A program made the position numbers and the translations under genes. Shown piece after piece: positions 47,826 to 56,156 of a DNA stretch of 64,000 bases. The notes below the pieces were generated by a model. It was not told the DNA's origin, did not search any database, and worked only from the letters and a program-made list of their open reading frames with translations. The DNA lies in contig NZ_CP126115.1 of the NCBI RefSeq assembly GCF_030123505.1, forward strand, positions 1,936,001 through 2,000,000. Direction: 5' to 3'. The stretch comes from Neobacillus sp. YX16 (GTDB lineage: Bacteria; Bacillota; Bacilli; Bacillales; Cytobacillaceae). The stretch's first letter is position 1. Every line of letters starts with the position of its first letter.

Positions 47826-47854
47826 ACTAGGAAGTTTCTACTTCCTAGTTTTTT
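47826..47854 (+). terminator. Intrinsic terminator after cotE
   Basis: Stem ACTAGGAAG / CTTCCTAGT (47826-47834, 47841-47849), six-base loop, T-run. Confidence 0.88.
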
Positions 47855-47944
47855 CTATTGTATCATTATATAATAGTCTTAAAGAAAAAAATGTATGATA
47901 AAAAAGAAAAATCAGCATGCTATTTTTTAGGAGGTGTCAATGAG

Positions 47945-48145
47945 ATGGACCCTAGACAACCTGGAAATAACAAACTGCCTGATTTCGACCAATTGAACGA
48001 CAGAATTATTGCTGAGCAGCCCTCGGAACCACATTTGATCATTAAGACCAATCTTGACCCACAGGATTCTACCGAAAACAACCCATATTATCAGGGGAAG
48101 GATACAAGTAACCCCAAAGCATTTAAAGACTATTTTGAAGAATAA
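47945..48145 (+). CDS. Small hypothetical protein, 66 residues
   Basis: An open frame with a strong AGGAGGTG (47929-47936) 8 nt before ATG 47945. The product is acidic and Pro/Asn/Asp-rich (MDPRQPGNNKLPDFDQL ... YYQGKDTSNPKAFKDYFEE), without membrane segment or Cys, probably disordered. I do not recognise it. It lies between cotE and a kinase-like gene, and a weak hairpin follows. The good ribosome binding site supports a real gene; a sporulation role is only suggested by the neighbour. Confidence 0.65.
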   Translation: MDPRQPGNNKLPDFDQLNDRIIAEQPSEPHLIIKTNLDPQDSTENNPYYQGKDTSNPKAFKDYFEE

Positions 48146-48151
48146 TGAAAG

Positions 48152-48183
48152 CCAGGATTCACTTTCCTGGTTTTATTTTTTTG
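48152..48183 (+). terminator. Weak terminator after the small protein gene
   Basis: Short stem CCAGGA / TCCTGG (48152-48157, 48165-48170), seven-base loop, followed by TTTTATTTTTTT. Confidence 0.6.
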
Positions 48184-48365
48184 CTTTTTGAGTATTTTGT
48201 ACTAATTTTAATCTCTTTAGTTTCTAATAAATTGGAAGATCATGTACCACCTCGTGAGTAAAGAAATATTTTCTTTAAAATAAAGAATATTTTATTTATT
48301 CTAAGTGTATATCGGATATATACTAACATAAAGAAATATTAATCCGTTTTTTTCTGAGGTGTGCA

Positions 48366-49016
48366 ATGAATATAGAGAAATATATAAAATTAATTGGAAA
48401 TGAATTACTGCCCAATATCCAGCTGACAACGGATGGTCCATTTGAACCAATTATAGTTAAAAATGTCTCGAATACTTGGAAAACAATCGGCAGCGGTAAT
48501 TATGCAGGAGTCTTTTTGCATCAATCCAATCCTAAATGGGTTGTTAAGGTGTATGGAAGAAAACCTGAGGATTTAAAAAAGGAAGTTAATGTATACAAAA
48601 AGTTAGGTAAACATGAATCCTTTTCCTCATTAATTGACTATGGAGATAATTATTTGATTTTAAAAAGGATAGAAGGGATGAATTTATTCGATGCGGTTGT
48701 AAAAGGCATCCGTATCCCTGAAACTGTTATCCGGGATGTAGATGAGGGGATAGCATATGCTCGTTCAGTGGGATTAAATCCGTTTGATGTCCATGGAAAA
48801 AATGTCGTTATGAGTAATGGAAGAGGATATATTGTGGATGTTTCGGATTTTTATAAGCATGGTAAATGCCGTAAGTGGGATGACTTGAAAAAAGCGTATT
48901 ATAAAATTTATTTGCCGCTTATTTCTAAATATCACCCACCAATTCCATTTTTTATTGTCAACAGTGTTCGAAGAGGATATCGATTATACCGAAAAATAAA
49001 AAAGGGAAATAAGTAA
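48366..49016 (+). CDS. Protein kinase-like protein
   Basis: A 216-residue single-domain protein with the protein kinase fold in compact form. Visible are a Gly-loop IGSGNYAGVF (41-50), Lys61 in VVKVYG, a catalytic-loop-like DVHGKNVVM (Asp141, Asn146) and a metal-binding-like VDVSDF. This resembles small YrzF/Kdo-kinase-type proteins of Bacillaceae. The C-terminus is basic (RRGYRLYRKIKKGNK). The substrate is unknown, and it could also be a small-molecule kinase. It is convergent with serC and shares a bidirectional hairpin with it. RBS GAGGTG precedes ATG 48366. Confidence 0.75.
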   Translation: MNIEKYIKLIGNELLPNIQLTTDGPFEPIIVKNVSNTWKTIGSGNYAGVFLHQSNPKWVVKVYGRKPEDLKKEVNVYKKLGKHESFSSLIDYGDNYLILKRIEGMNLFDAVVKGIRIPETVIRDVDEGIAYARSVGLNPFDVHGKNVVMSNGRGYIVDVSDFYKHGKCRKWDDLKKAYYKIYLPLISKYHPPIPFFIVNSVRRGYRLYRKIKKGNK

Positions 49017-49028
49017 ACCTATTTCCCT
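49003..49028. terminator. Bidirectional terminator between the kinase-like gene and serC
   Basis: Stem AGGGAAATA / TATTTCCCT (49003-49011, 49020-49028), eight-base loop. On the minus strand it is followed by a T-run (reading through AAAAATAAAAA), so it ends serC best. Confidence 0.75.
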
Positions 49029-49036
49029 CATTTTGT

Positions 49037-50134
49037 TTATTGATTATTATTTTGAAATTGTACCATGAATTCACTAAAAGCTTTACATGTTGCATATGGG
49101 ACAGAGTTATAGGTGGATGCCCGGCAGCCCCCAACAGAGCGATGTCCATTAACACCGACGAATCCTTCGCTTTTAGCCTCACTTAAGAATTTCTTCTCCA
49201 GTACTTCATCGTTTACTCGGAATGTAATATTCATTAGTGAACGGCTTTCAGGTTCAGCGTGACCAATATAAAAACCATTGCTTTGGTCGATTGCATCATA
49301 TATAAGTTTCGCTTTATCCTCGTTACGTTCAGTAATGGAATTAATTCCGCCTAATTCTTTTATCCAGCTCAAAACTTCACCAAGCATATAGATTCCAAAT
49401 GTCGGAGGTGTGTTATATAAAGAGTTGTTTTTTGAGTGGGTGCTATACCTTAACATTGTCGGGATGTTAGGATTAGCTTTTGCAATCATATCCTTGCGAA
49501 TGATTGCCACTGTAACGCCGGAAGGACCAAGATTTTTTTGAGCACCGGCATAAATTAAGCCAAACTTGCTGACATCAAAAGGCTTAGATAAGATATCACT
49601 GGACATATCAGCAATCAGTGGAACATCACCTGTATCTGGGAAGTCACGCCACTGAGTACCATAGATAGTATTATTAGATGTTAGATGTATATAGGCATCC
49701 GTTGAATTGTACTTCAATTCGTCAAAAGAAGGGATTCGGCGATAATGGCTTTCCTTTGTGCTGGCAACATGATAAGGATTCCCAAATAACTTTGCCTCTG
49801 AAAAGGCTTTTTCAGACCAAGAACCTGTCATTATATAGCCTGCTTTTTCCCCAGGCCTCAAAAAGTTCATGGGAACCATTGAAAACTGGAGACTTCCTCC
49901 ACCCTGCAGAAAAAGTACCTCATAATCTTCCGGAATAGATAACAATTCTTTTAGAAGGGCAATGGCATTATTATGTACCTCTTCATAGGCTGCGCTTCGG
50001 TGGCTTAGCTCCATGATTGACATACCGGTGCCACGAAAATCAATAAGTTCCTGCTTGGCTTTTTCAAGCACCTCAAGTGGAAGGGCGGAAGGTCCTGCAT
50101 TAAAATTATAGGCACGCTGTATTAGTGAATTCAT
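49037..50134 (-). CDS. serC: Phosphoserine aminotransferase
   Basis: A 365-residue PLP enzyme of serine biosynthesis, converting 3-phosphohydroxypyruvate and glutamate to phosphoserine. RAYNFNAGPSALPLEVLEKA is the family N-terminus; AGAQKNLGPSGV holds the PLP Lys, and NGHRSVGGCRASTYNSV the C-terminal substrate loop. The start at 50134 (7 nt after GGGGAG on the minus strand) gives the normal N-terminus; a codon at 50155 adds seven residues. It is the only clear minus-strand gene here. Confidence 0.96.
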   Translation of the reverse strand: MNSLIQRAYNFNAGPSALPLEVLEKAKQELIDFRGTGMSIMELSHRSAAYEEVHNNAIALLKELLSIPEDYEVLFLQGGGSLQFSMVPMNFLRPGEKAGYIMTGSWSEKAFSEAKLFGNPYHVASTKESHYRRIPSFDELKYNSTDAYIHLTSNNTIYGTQWRDFPDTGDVPLIADMSSDILSKPFDVSKFGLIYAGAQKNLGPSGVTVAIIRKDMIAKANPNIPTMLRYSTHSKNNSLYNTPPTFGIYMLGEVLSWIKELGGINSITERNEDKAKLIYDAIDQSNGFYIGHAEPESRSLMNITFRVNDEVLEKKFLSEAKSEGFVGVNGHRSVGGCRASTYNSVPYATCKAFSEFMVQFQNNNQ

Positions 50135-50212
50135 TTTCTCACTCCCCATTTTCATTTATTAGAATATAACATATTTTCTAACACTTTAAATACAAAAGAC
50201 TCAAAATAATTC

Positions 50213-50226
50213 ATTGATATATCAAT
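50213..50226. promoter_or_regulatory. 14-bp palindrome upstream of serC
   Basis: ATTGATATATCAAT, perfectly symmetric, 79 bp before the serC start on the minus strand. It may be an operator, but AT-rich palindromes of this length also arise by chance. Confidence 0.3.
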
Positions 50227-50488
50227 ATTTTTATTGAATGCGGTTACATTTCTTACGAATAACAAGTATTTATTTTTAATACTCTGATATTATAGAAATA
50301 TAGATTATTATTGTCTGAAAGGAGAGGGAAACTTAGATTTCCCTTTCTCTCGGAATTCTAATTGTAAAGTTAGGTAATTGAAGTAATATTTCAGATAAAT
50401 AGATTCAGGTGCATTTAATGAAGTTATTCTATATTTATTTGGGTATAAACAAATTAGATAAAAAACGCTGAATTTTCAGCGTTTTTTT
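50227..50488. other. Gene-free intergenic stretch with two hairpins
   Basis: No open frame with a ribosome binding site is seen between serC and the MFS gene. Near 50326-50345 there is GGGAAA-N6-TTTCCC inside a purine/pyrimidine-rich stem, and at 50461-50488 a clear T-tailed hairpin (ACGCTGAA / TTCAGCGT with five A before and seven T after), usable in either direction. A terminator with no gene before it suggests a small untranslated RNA or a remnant. Confidence 0.5.
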
Positions 50489-50548
50489 CATTTTCTATTG
50501 GATAATCTAATAGTAATTATTCAGAAAATAAAAAACATTATGAATACA

Positions 50549-50604
50549 TTGACAAGTGTATATACCGATTGTAGAATTACAGTTAGTAAAAGAAAGCGCT
50601 TTTT
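50549..50604 (+). promoter_or_regulatory. Sigma-A promoter with overlapping cre-like site, MFS gene
   Basis: TTGACA (50549-50554), 17 bp, TAGAAT (50572-50577), then AGAAAGCGCTTTTT (50591-50604), a CcpA-type cre with two mismatches just past the expected transcription start. Its layout nearly duplicates the promoter at 52085-52140. Confidence 0.65.
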
Positions 50605-50645
50605 TTACGCTTTTCACCGGTAAATCGTAAAAGAATAAAATATTA

Positions 50646-50677
50646 AAATTTTAGTGTAACTAAAACTGAAATTTTAG
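50646..50677. promoter_or_regulatory. AAATTTTAG / CTGAAATTTTAG motif before the MFS gene
   Basis: CTGAAATTTTAG (50666-50677) within CTAAAA-N6-TTTTAG symmetry (50660-50677), and a second AAATTTTAG at 50646-50654, 23 bp (about two helical turns) away. The same 12-mer occurs upstream of both hydrolase genes (52181-52192 and, reversed, 61137-61148). Confidence 0.55.
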
Positions 50678-50755
50678 CTGTTGTTTCTTGCAGGCCACAA
50701 GGGCAGCAGAGGTTATCATTTTTAGAAAATGAAAACAATTATAGGGAGGATCTAA

Positions 50756-51946
50756 ATGGCAAAGAATATCAGTAAAAATATGCTTAAGTTTTTAGTCGTC
50801 ATTCTAGCGTTCCAAGATGTAGCTGCTGGTGTAGCAGGATCCATTATGGCTGACATCATTAAGGCATTTCCTGAATATGATCCAACAATTGTCATGTTGG
50901 TTGCTACTTTTCCAGGTCTCATACAAATCGTTCCCGCACTTTTTTATGGAAAACTTACAAAAGTGTTTAAAAAGAAAACATTGTTATTTATCGGTTTGAC
51001 CTTATTTATTATTGGTGGGATACTCCCAACCTTCATAGATAACCTGCCATTAATTATTGCGATGAGAGGACTTTTAGGGCTAGGTGTAGGGATAACAATG
51101 CCGTTATCAATAGATGTGATTACAGATTTCTTTGACGGCAGAGAAAGAGATTTCTTAATTGGTTTTGGAACTTCCACGGTTGCTTGTATTGGGGCAATAT
51201 TCTTCCAGTTAGGCGGCGGGATTTTAGCTGATTCTTTTGGTTGGCAATATGGTTTCCTAACATACCTTTTCCCAATTTGGATTTTAGCTATTACCATGTT
51301 GTATCTTCCTGAACCTGAGAAGAAACAATTTTCAGAAACGACTAGCTCAAAGGCTAAAGTCAAGCTTCCGAAAGCAATTTATTGGGTATGTTTAGGACAG
51401 GTATTTTATTCTGGTTTGATTTTTGGTTATGTAACAAATATTTCTGTTGTTATTCAGGGGGACCAACTAGGTAATGCAACAGAAGCAGGTATGGCAATCT
51501 CCGTATTCACTTTTGGTACGCTGATAGCTGGGTTTATTTTTGGAAAGATAAAACATGCACTGCCAACCTTCTATCTGCCTGCAGGCGTTTTAGTAACAGG
51601 GATTGGGATGGCGATCTGTTATTTCTCACCAACCTTAACAATGATTTTTGTTGGTAGTATTATTGGTGGGTTTGCAATGGGAATTGGACTTCCAGGGGTA
51701 TTCACTAAAGTTTCAGAACTTACTCCTTCTGGTGCCCCGCCAGCAGTAGGGTTAGTTGTTGTAGGCCAGGGTTTAGGCGGTATTTTAGGGCCATTTGGAT
51801 TTCAAATGGTACAGAACATATTTAATCAGGATATTGGCAGATTCCCATTAGCTGTAAGTGCAATCGGATTAATTATCTTGGCTTTGATATGGGCGATAGC
51901 GGTTAGGAAACCGAACAAGGATTTAGAGGCTACTTTAAATCATTAA
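50756..51946 (+). CDS. MFS transporter, probable aromatic compound importer
   Basis: A 396-residue major facilitator protein with about twelve hydrophobic helices. ADIIKAFPEYDPTIVMLVATFP lies between helices 1 and 2, and GKLTKVFKKKTLL is the MFS loop 2-3 motif in modified form. The cytoplasmic loop is near residues 190-205. ATG 50756 follows ATAGGGAGGATCTAA. It is the first gene of the catabolic region and shares promoter architecture with the ring-cleavage operon, so uptake of its substrate is the likely role (inference). Confidence 0.85.
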   Translation: MAKNISKNMLKFLVVILAFQDVAAGVAGSIMADIIKAFPEYDPTIVMLVATFPGLIQIVPALFYGKLTKVFKKKTLLFIGLTLFIIGGILPTFIDNLPLIIAMRGLLGLGVGITMPLSIDVITDFFDGRERDFLIGFGTSTVACIGAIFFQLGGGILADSFGWQYGFLTYLFPIWILAITMLYLPEPEKKQFSETTSSKAKVKLPKAIYWVCLGQVFYSGLIFGYVTNISVVIQGDQLGNATEAGMAISVFTFGTLIAGFIFGKIKHALPTFYLPAGVLVTGIGMAICYFSPTLTMIFVGSIIGGFAMGIGLPGVFTKVSELTPSGAPPAVGLVVVGQGLGGILGPFGFQMVQNIFNQDIGRFPLAVSAIGLIILALIWAIAVRKPNKDLEATLNH

Positions 51947-51961
51947 CATTATATGGATGAG

Positions 51962-51997
51962 AGGATGTTACAAAGATTTTTTGTACATCCTTTTTTT
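51962..51997 (+). terminator. Intrinsic terminator after the MFS gene
   Basis: Stem AGGATGT-(t)-ACAAA with TTTGT-ACATCCT (51962-51974, 51980-51991), one bulge, then seven T. Confidence 0.85.
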
Positions 51998-52084
51998 ATA
52001 TTAATAGTTTTTGTTGGTTTTGGGATAGATTCCATTAGTCTGTCTACTTTCTTGATTTTTAATTAATAAAATATTTAGAATTAA

Positions 52085-52140
52085 TTGACAAGTAGTGAAT
52101 GTGGAGGTAAAATTATAGTTAGTTAATGAAAGCGCTTTTA
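52085..52140 (+). promoter_or_regulatory. Sigma-A promoter with cre site, ring-cleavage operon
   Basis: TTGACA (52085-52090), 17 bp, TAAAAT (52108-52113), then TGAAAGCGCTTTTA (52127-52140), a cre with one mismatch, just downstream of the start point where CcpA would repress. It closely resembles the promoter before the MFS gene. Confidence 0.7.
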
Positions 52141-52180
52141 CAATGGAGTTTACACTGTTTATATGTTATAAAACACAAAA

Positions 52181-52192
52181 CTGAAATTTTAG
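52181..52192. promoter_or_regulatory. CTGAAATTTTAG motif before the hydrolase operon
   Basis: Exact copy of the 12-mer at 50666-50677; the shared context extends to AAAACTGAAATTTTAG (16 bases). It lies 54 bp before the first gene, downstream of the promoter, so it could be an operator in the leader. Confidence 0.55.
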
Positions 52193-52245
52193 TTAAGAGG
52201 AGCACTACTGACTTAAAGTATTTTAAGAAAGTGAGGTTATGAAGT

Positions 52246-53094
52246 ATGTCGGATGTTAATACTAGAAAAATTCAAACCGGAAACTATCAAACTTTTATTA
52301 ATGAGGGTGGAGATAAGAAGTCATCTGAGACCATTATTTTTCTTCACGGCAGTGGCCCAGGGGTAAGTGCCCAGTCAAATTGGAAGGAAATATTACCTCA
52401 TTTTAAAGGGGAATTCCATGTAGTGGCACCTGATATCTATGGATTTGGAAATACCGATCATCCTGAGAATTACCCGAAAAATGGGGCAGAGTGGATGAAT
52501 ATCAGGGTTAAGCAGGTAATTGAGCTAATGGATGCTTTAGAGGTTGATAAAGCCCATTTAGTTGGAAACTCTCTTGGAGGTGTTATCGCTCTTCACCTTT
52601 TAATGTATGCTCCAGAACGGTTTGACCGTGTCGTTTTAATGGGAGCAGGCGGAGGATTAAAAGAACCTACTCCTGAGTTGGCTAAATTAGCAAACTTCCA
52701 CAAAGATCCGGATCCAGTTGCCTTTAAAAACTTATTGAGCTGGTTCTTATATGATAAAAGTATTCTTGAGGATAAACTTGAGAAAATCGTTTCTGAGCGA
52801 TTAGAGCTGTTCTTAAGACCGGATGTTCGCAAATCCTATGAGGAAAATTTCTCAAAGTCCCACTTGTCAGATATGCTGGTCCCACCTTCAGCACTTAAAG
52901 AAATGAATCATGAAATTTTACTTATACATGGACATCAAGATAGATTTGTACCGCTTCAAAGCAGTCTTTATGTGATGGATTATTTACCAAATGCACAGCT
53001 CCATATTTTTAAACGTTGTGGACATTGGGCGCAGGTTGAGCAAAAAGAGAGATTTCTTAAACTTACATCAGATTTTTTCAACGGTGAATTATAA
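52246..53094 (+). CDS. Meta-cleavage product hydrolase (alpha/beta hydrolase)
   Basis: A 282-residue C-C bond hydrolase of the BphD/HsaD/XylF type. HGSGPGVSAQSNW gives the oxyanion-hole region, GNSLGG the nucleophilic Ser (near residue 108), GHQDRFVP the Asp and CGHWAQVEQ the His. These enzymes split 2-hydroxy-6-oxo-dienoates from extradiol cleavage into a carboxylic acid and 2-hydroxypenta-2,4-dienoate. It opens an operon with regulator, monooxygenase, dioxygenase, reductase and hydratase genes. A paralogue is at 61257. ATG 52246 after GTGAGG. Confidence 0.88.
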   Translation: MSDVNTRKIQTGNYQTFINEGGDKKSSETIIFLHGSGPGVSAQSNWKEILPHFKGEFHVVAPDIYGFGNTDHPENYPKNGAEWMNIRVKQVIELMDALEVDKAHLVGNSLGGVIALHLLMYAPERFDRVVLMGAGGGLKEPTPELAKLANFHKDPDPVAFKNLLSWFLYDKSILEDKLEKIVSERLELFLRPDVRKSYEENFSKSHLSDMLVPPSALKEMNHEILLIHGHQDRFVPLQSSLYVMDYLPNAQLHIFKRCGHWAQVEQKERFLKLTSDFFNGEL

Positions 53095-53199
53095 GAATTA
53101 ATATATTGATAGTATTTATCTATTTAAATATACCGTTGAATCCATTACCTTATTATTAAGGGAACATAAACAAAAAGAGGATAAAGGGTGTATTGAAAA

Positions 53200-53853
53200 A
53201 TGAAAATAGATCAGGCATATCGATATATTAAAATGCAAATTATTGATGGTACATGGGAACCTGAATCTGCTATTAATGTTAATGAAATTACTGCACATCT
53301 GAACATAAGCAGAACTCCCGTTCATAAGGCATTAGCGAAGCTTGAACAAGAGGGATTTCTTTCTATTATCCCTCAAGTAGGGGTTTATGTTAAAAGACCA
53401 CAGCAAAGTGACGTTTTAGAACGGTTATTGGTTTGTGCAAATCTGGATGCCTTAATGACAGAACGTGCTGCATTTAAGCTCAACGAAGAAGAACTTACAT
53501 ATATGAGAGAGACATTGACGATGATGGATAATCCAGATATATCTGAGGATGAGTATTCTGCTCTTAATATTGAGTTTCACCGGACTATTTATGAAGCCTC
53601 CAAGTTAACATATGCACTTAGTCTTGCCAAGCAGCTTTGGGATTACCTCAATTATGTTGGCAACCCAGTAGTTTTATTTTCAAAGGATAGAAGAAAACAA
53701 TCACAAACTGAACACTGGATGATCTACTATAGCTTGAAAGAGAAAGACTCTAAATTAGCAAAAAAGCTAATGGAAAGACATCTGCTTCGAATCGCCGAAG
53801 CAGTAATCGGAAAATACCAGAATGTAGATACAACACAGCATATATTTAACTAA
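53200..53853 (+). CDS. GntR-family regulator (FCD type)
   Basis: A 217-residue regulator with an N-terminal winged helix (about 1-65; LNISRTPVHKALAKLEQEGFL) and an all-helical FCD ligand domain (about 75-205; IEFHRTIYEASKL). FCD-type GntR proteins often sense organic acids or pathway intermediates. It sits inside the catabolic operon between hydrolase and monooxygenase genes and is a candidate local repressor. Effector and operator are unknown. ATG 53200, 9 nt after AAAGGGTG. Confidence 0.85.
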   Translation: MKIDQAYRYIKMQIIDGTWEPESAINVNEITAHLNISRTPVHKALAKLEQEGFLSIIPQVGVYVKRPQQSDVLERLLVCANLDALMTERAAFKLNEEELTYMRETLTMMDNPDISEDEYSALNIEFHRTIYEASKLTYALSLAKQLWDYLNYVGNPVVLFSKDRRKQSQTEHWMIYYSLKEKDSKLAKKLMERHLLRIAEAVIGKYQNVDTTQHIFN

Positions 53854-53903
53854 AAAAGTGCAAGAGAGGTAATATATCCACTATTTTGCAGGAGGTAATC
53901 ATT

Positions 53904-55097
53904 ATGGAACAAAGTGTGTTGGAAACCAAAAATGTATTGGTAGAAAGAGCGAGGGATCTTATTCCTAAACTTAGAGAGTATAGTGATGACATTGATAAGA
54001 ATAGCAGAATCCCTGATGTTATTGTTGACGAATTGAAAAATCAGGGTCTTTTGAAAGTACTTAGACCACATATGTTTGGCGGCTATCAAACAAATATGAG
54101 AGCGTTTACGGAGGTCGTTACGGAAATATCCCGCGGGAATGGTTCAGCCGGTTGGTTCGTATGTCTAAGTAATATTCGAGATTATATGATTTCTTACACC
54201 TTTGGAGAAAAAGCACTGAATGAAATCTATAATTCTGGCAAAGATGTAGTCCTTGCAGGAAATTTTAAACCTATTAAATGTGATATCAAAAAAGTAGAGG
54301 GCGGCTATTACATTGAAGAAGCTCAATGGCCATTTGTTTCCGGAAGCCCTCATGCTGACTGGTGCTACTTTGGATTCCCATTAGCAGATGAAAATGGCGG
54401 AATGGAAATGGCCATTATGGTTATTCCTCGTGAAGAACTTGAGATCCTTGATGACTGGCATGTTATGGGACTAAAGGGTTCCGGCAGCAATAGCTGTAGA
54501 ATTCAAAATGTATTTGTACCTGAACACAGGGTATCATTGGATCGTCTAGCGAGTAAAGGCCATTACTTAATCGATCCGCTTAAGGATGTTGCTTTATACA
54601 AATCTTCCTTTGTTCCATCACTTACTTTATCGATTGTAGGGCCGGCATTAGGGCTTGCACAGGCTGTGATGGATCTCTATATGGAAAGACTTCCGAATGC
54701 TGGAATTGGAAACACCTTTTATCATAAACAAAATGAAGCACCAATCACACATCACCAGGTTGCCCAAGCACAATTGAAAATTGATACTGCTGAAATGTTT
54801 TTATACCGTGCTGTGGATAAAATTGATAGCTATGCTGAACGCGGAGAAGTAATGGATACTGCTGAAATTGTAAAAGTGAAGGCAGATTTCGGCTATGTAA
54901 ATCAATTATGCAAGGAAGCGATTGATCTTCTAGTTGCTGGAGTCGGTTCCATGTTTACCTACCATAATAATCCTTTACAATTAGTCTACCGTGACTTTTT
55001 CGCCATGCACTTACATGGTTTCATTACACCATCAAGTTTAATAGAAACATATGGAAGAGTCCTTTGTGGCCAAGAACCGAATACCTATTTTGTCTAA
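53904..55097 (+). CDS. Flavin-dependent aromatic monooxygenase (HsaA/HpaB-like, acyl-CoA dehydrogenase fold)
   Basis: A 397-residue group D flavin monooxygenase. The N-terminal helical domain (LVERARDLIPKLREYSDDID) and SRGNGSAGWFVCLSNI, WPFVSGSPHADWCYFG and WHVMGLKGSGSNSCRI are typical of the HsaA/HpaH oxygenase group, not of acyl-CoA dehydrogenases proper. With reduced flavin from the downstream reductase it would hydroxylate a phenol ortho to the hydroxyl, giving a catechol for the next enzyme. ATG 53904 follows GGAGGT. Size is close to HsaA. Substrate unknown. Confidence 0.85.
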   Translation: MEQSVLETKNVLVERARDLIPKLREYSDDIDKNSRIPDVIVDELKNQGLLKVLRPHMFGGYQTNMRAFTEVVTEISRGNGSAGWFVCLSNIRDYMISYTFGEKALNEIYNSGKDVVLAGNFKPIKCDIKKVEGGYYIEEAQWPFVSGSPHADWCYFGFPLADENGGMEMAIMVIPREELEILDDWHVMGLKGSGSNSCRIQNVFVPEHRVSLDRLASKGHYLIDPLKDVALYKSSFVPSLTLSIVGPALGLAQAVMDLYMERLPNAGIGNTFYHKQNEAPITHHQVAQAQLKIDTAEMFLYRAVDKIDSYAERGEVMDTAEIVKVKADFGYVNQLCKEAIDLLVAGVGSMFTYHNNPLQLVYRDFFAMHLHGFITPSSLIETYGRVLCGQEPNTYFV

Positions 55098-55162
55098 TCT
55101 GAAATGAAAAGGCTTTCTGTACTCTGAAGATTCGAATAAGAAACAATTAGGAGGAAAATAAT

Positions 55163-56116
55163 ATGAGTTTACCAGAAATCGCAAAGTTAGGACACGTAGC
55201 TTTAGTTTCGTCAGACCTTGAAAAATCACTTTGGTTCTTTAAGGAATTGATTGGATTAGAAGAAACAGAAGAAGTGAATGGCACACATTATTTACGTGCA
55301 TGGGGTGACTTCGAACATCACACATTATCCATAACAGCGGGCGAAAAGTCGTATGTTGATCATATCGCATGGAGAACAAAACGTCCCGAAGATGTGGAGC
55401 AATTTGCTCATTTACTTCAAGAAGCAGGCACAGAAGTAAGCTGGGTGGAGGCTGGAGTGGAAGCAGGGCAAGGTAGAGCGATTCGCTTTAAATTGCCAAG
55501 TGAGCACCGGTTTGAAATTTACTATGACATGGAAAAAACCTTAGCTGAGCCATCCAAACGTTCAGTATTAAAAAATCAAACGTATAGATCATGGGAGCGA
55601 GGTGTATCACCTCGAAGAATTGACCATGTTAATATCCTATCTTCATTAAAAGCTAATGTTATTTCAGATTATTTAATGGAAAAGTTAGGCTTTAAAATGA
55701 GAGAATGCGTTCAAGCTCCGGATGAGTCGTTAATTGGTGCATGGCTAAGCGTAACACCACTGGTACATGATATTGCGGTAAGTCATGATCCATTCTCACC
55801 TTCAACACATCAAATTCACCACCTGTCTTACTGGCTGGACAATGCCCAAGACCTTCTTCGTGCAGCAGATATCTTAACAGAACATGGACTAAAGTTTAAA
55901 GGTCCAGGTAAGCATGGTATATCTCAAGCAATGTATATCTATGTTGTGGACCCAGGAAGTGGAGTTCGGTTGGAATTGTTCACCAATGGCTATTTGATTT
56001 TTGAACCAGACTGGGAGCCGATTGTGTGGACTTTAGATGAGATGGATGTAGGCTTTACCTTCTGGGGCGATCAAACAGACACGGTGCCAGAAAACAATCC
56101 GACTATTGAAGCTTAA
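55163..56116 (+). CDS. Extradiol catechol dioxygenase (type I, VOC superfamily)
   Basis: A 317-residue two-domain extradiol dioxygenase. Metal ligands in the C-terminal domain are His155 (DHVN), His220 (IHHLSYWLDN) and Glu271 (RLELF); His202 (VHDIA) and Tyr260 are the likely second-shell catalytic residues. It cleaves a catechol ring next to the diol. LLRAADIL and DPGSGVRLELF recall catechol 2,3-dioxygenases. It follows the monooxygenase gene by 65 bp with a TAGGAGG site. The paralogue at 62119 has the same length and about 68% identity without gaps. Confidence 0.92.
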   Translation: MSLPEIAKLGHVALVSSDLEKSLWFFKELIGLEETEEVNGTHYLRAWGDFEHHTLSITAGEKSYVDHIAWRTKRPEDVEQFAHLLQEAGTEVSWVEAGVEAGQGRAIRFKLPSEHRFEIYYDMEKTLAEPSKRSVLKNQTYRSWERGVSPRRIDHVNILSSLKANVISDYLMEKLGFKMRECVQAPDESLIGAWLSVTPLVHDIAVSHDPFSPSTHQIHHLSYWLDNAQDLLRAADILTEHGLKFKGPGKHGISQAMYIYVVDPGSGVRLELFTNGYLIFEPDWEPIVWTLDEMDVGFTFWGDQTDTVPENNPTIEA

Positions 56117-56156
56117 GAATATAGTAGATTAATTTTATAGAAGAGAGGTTAGTAAA

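Noticed and set aside
50681..50705. Sigma-54 promoter before the MFS gene, expected from the XylR-like sensor
   Set aside because: No GG-N10-GC pair with the sigma-54 consensus was found, and the regulator lacks the AAA+ domain such promoters need.
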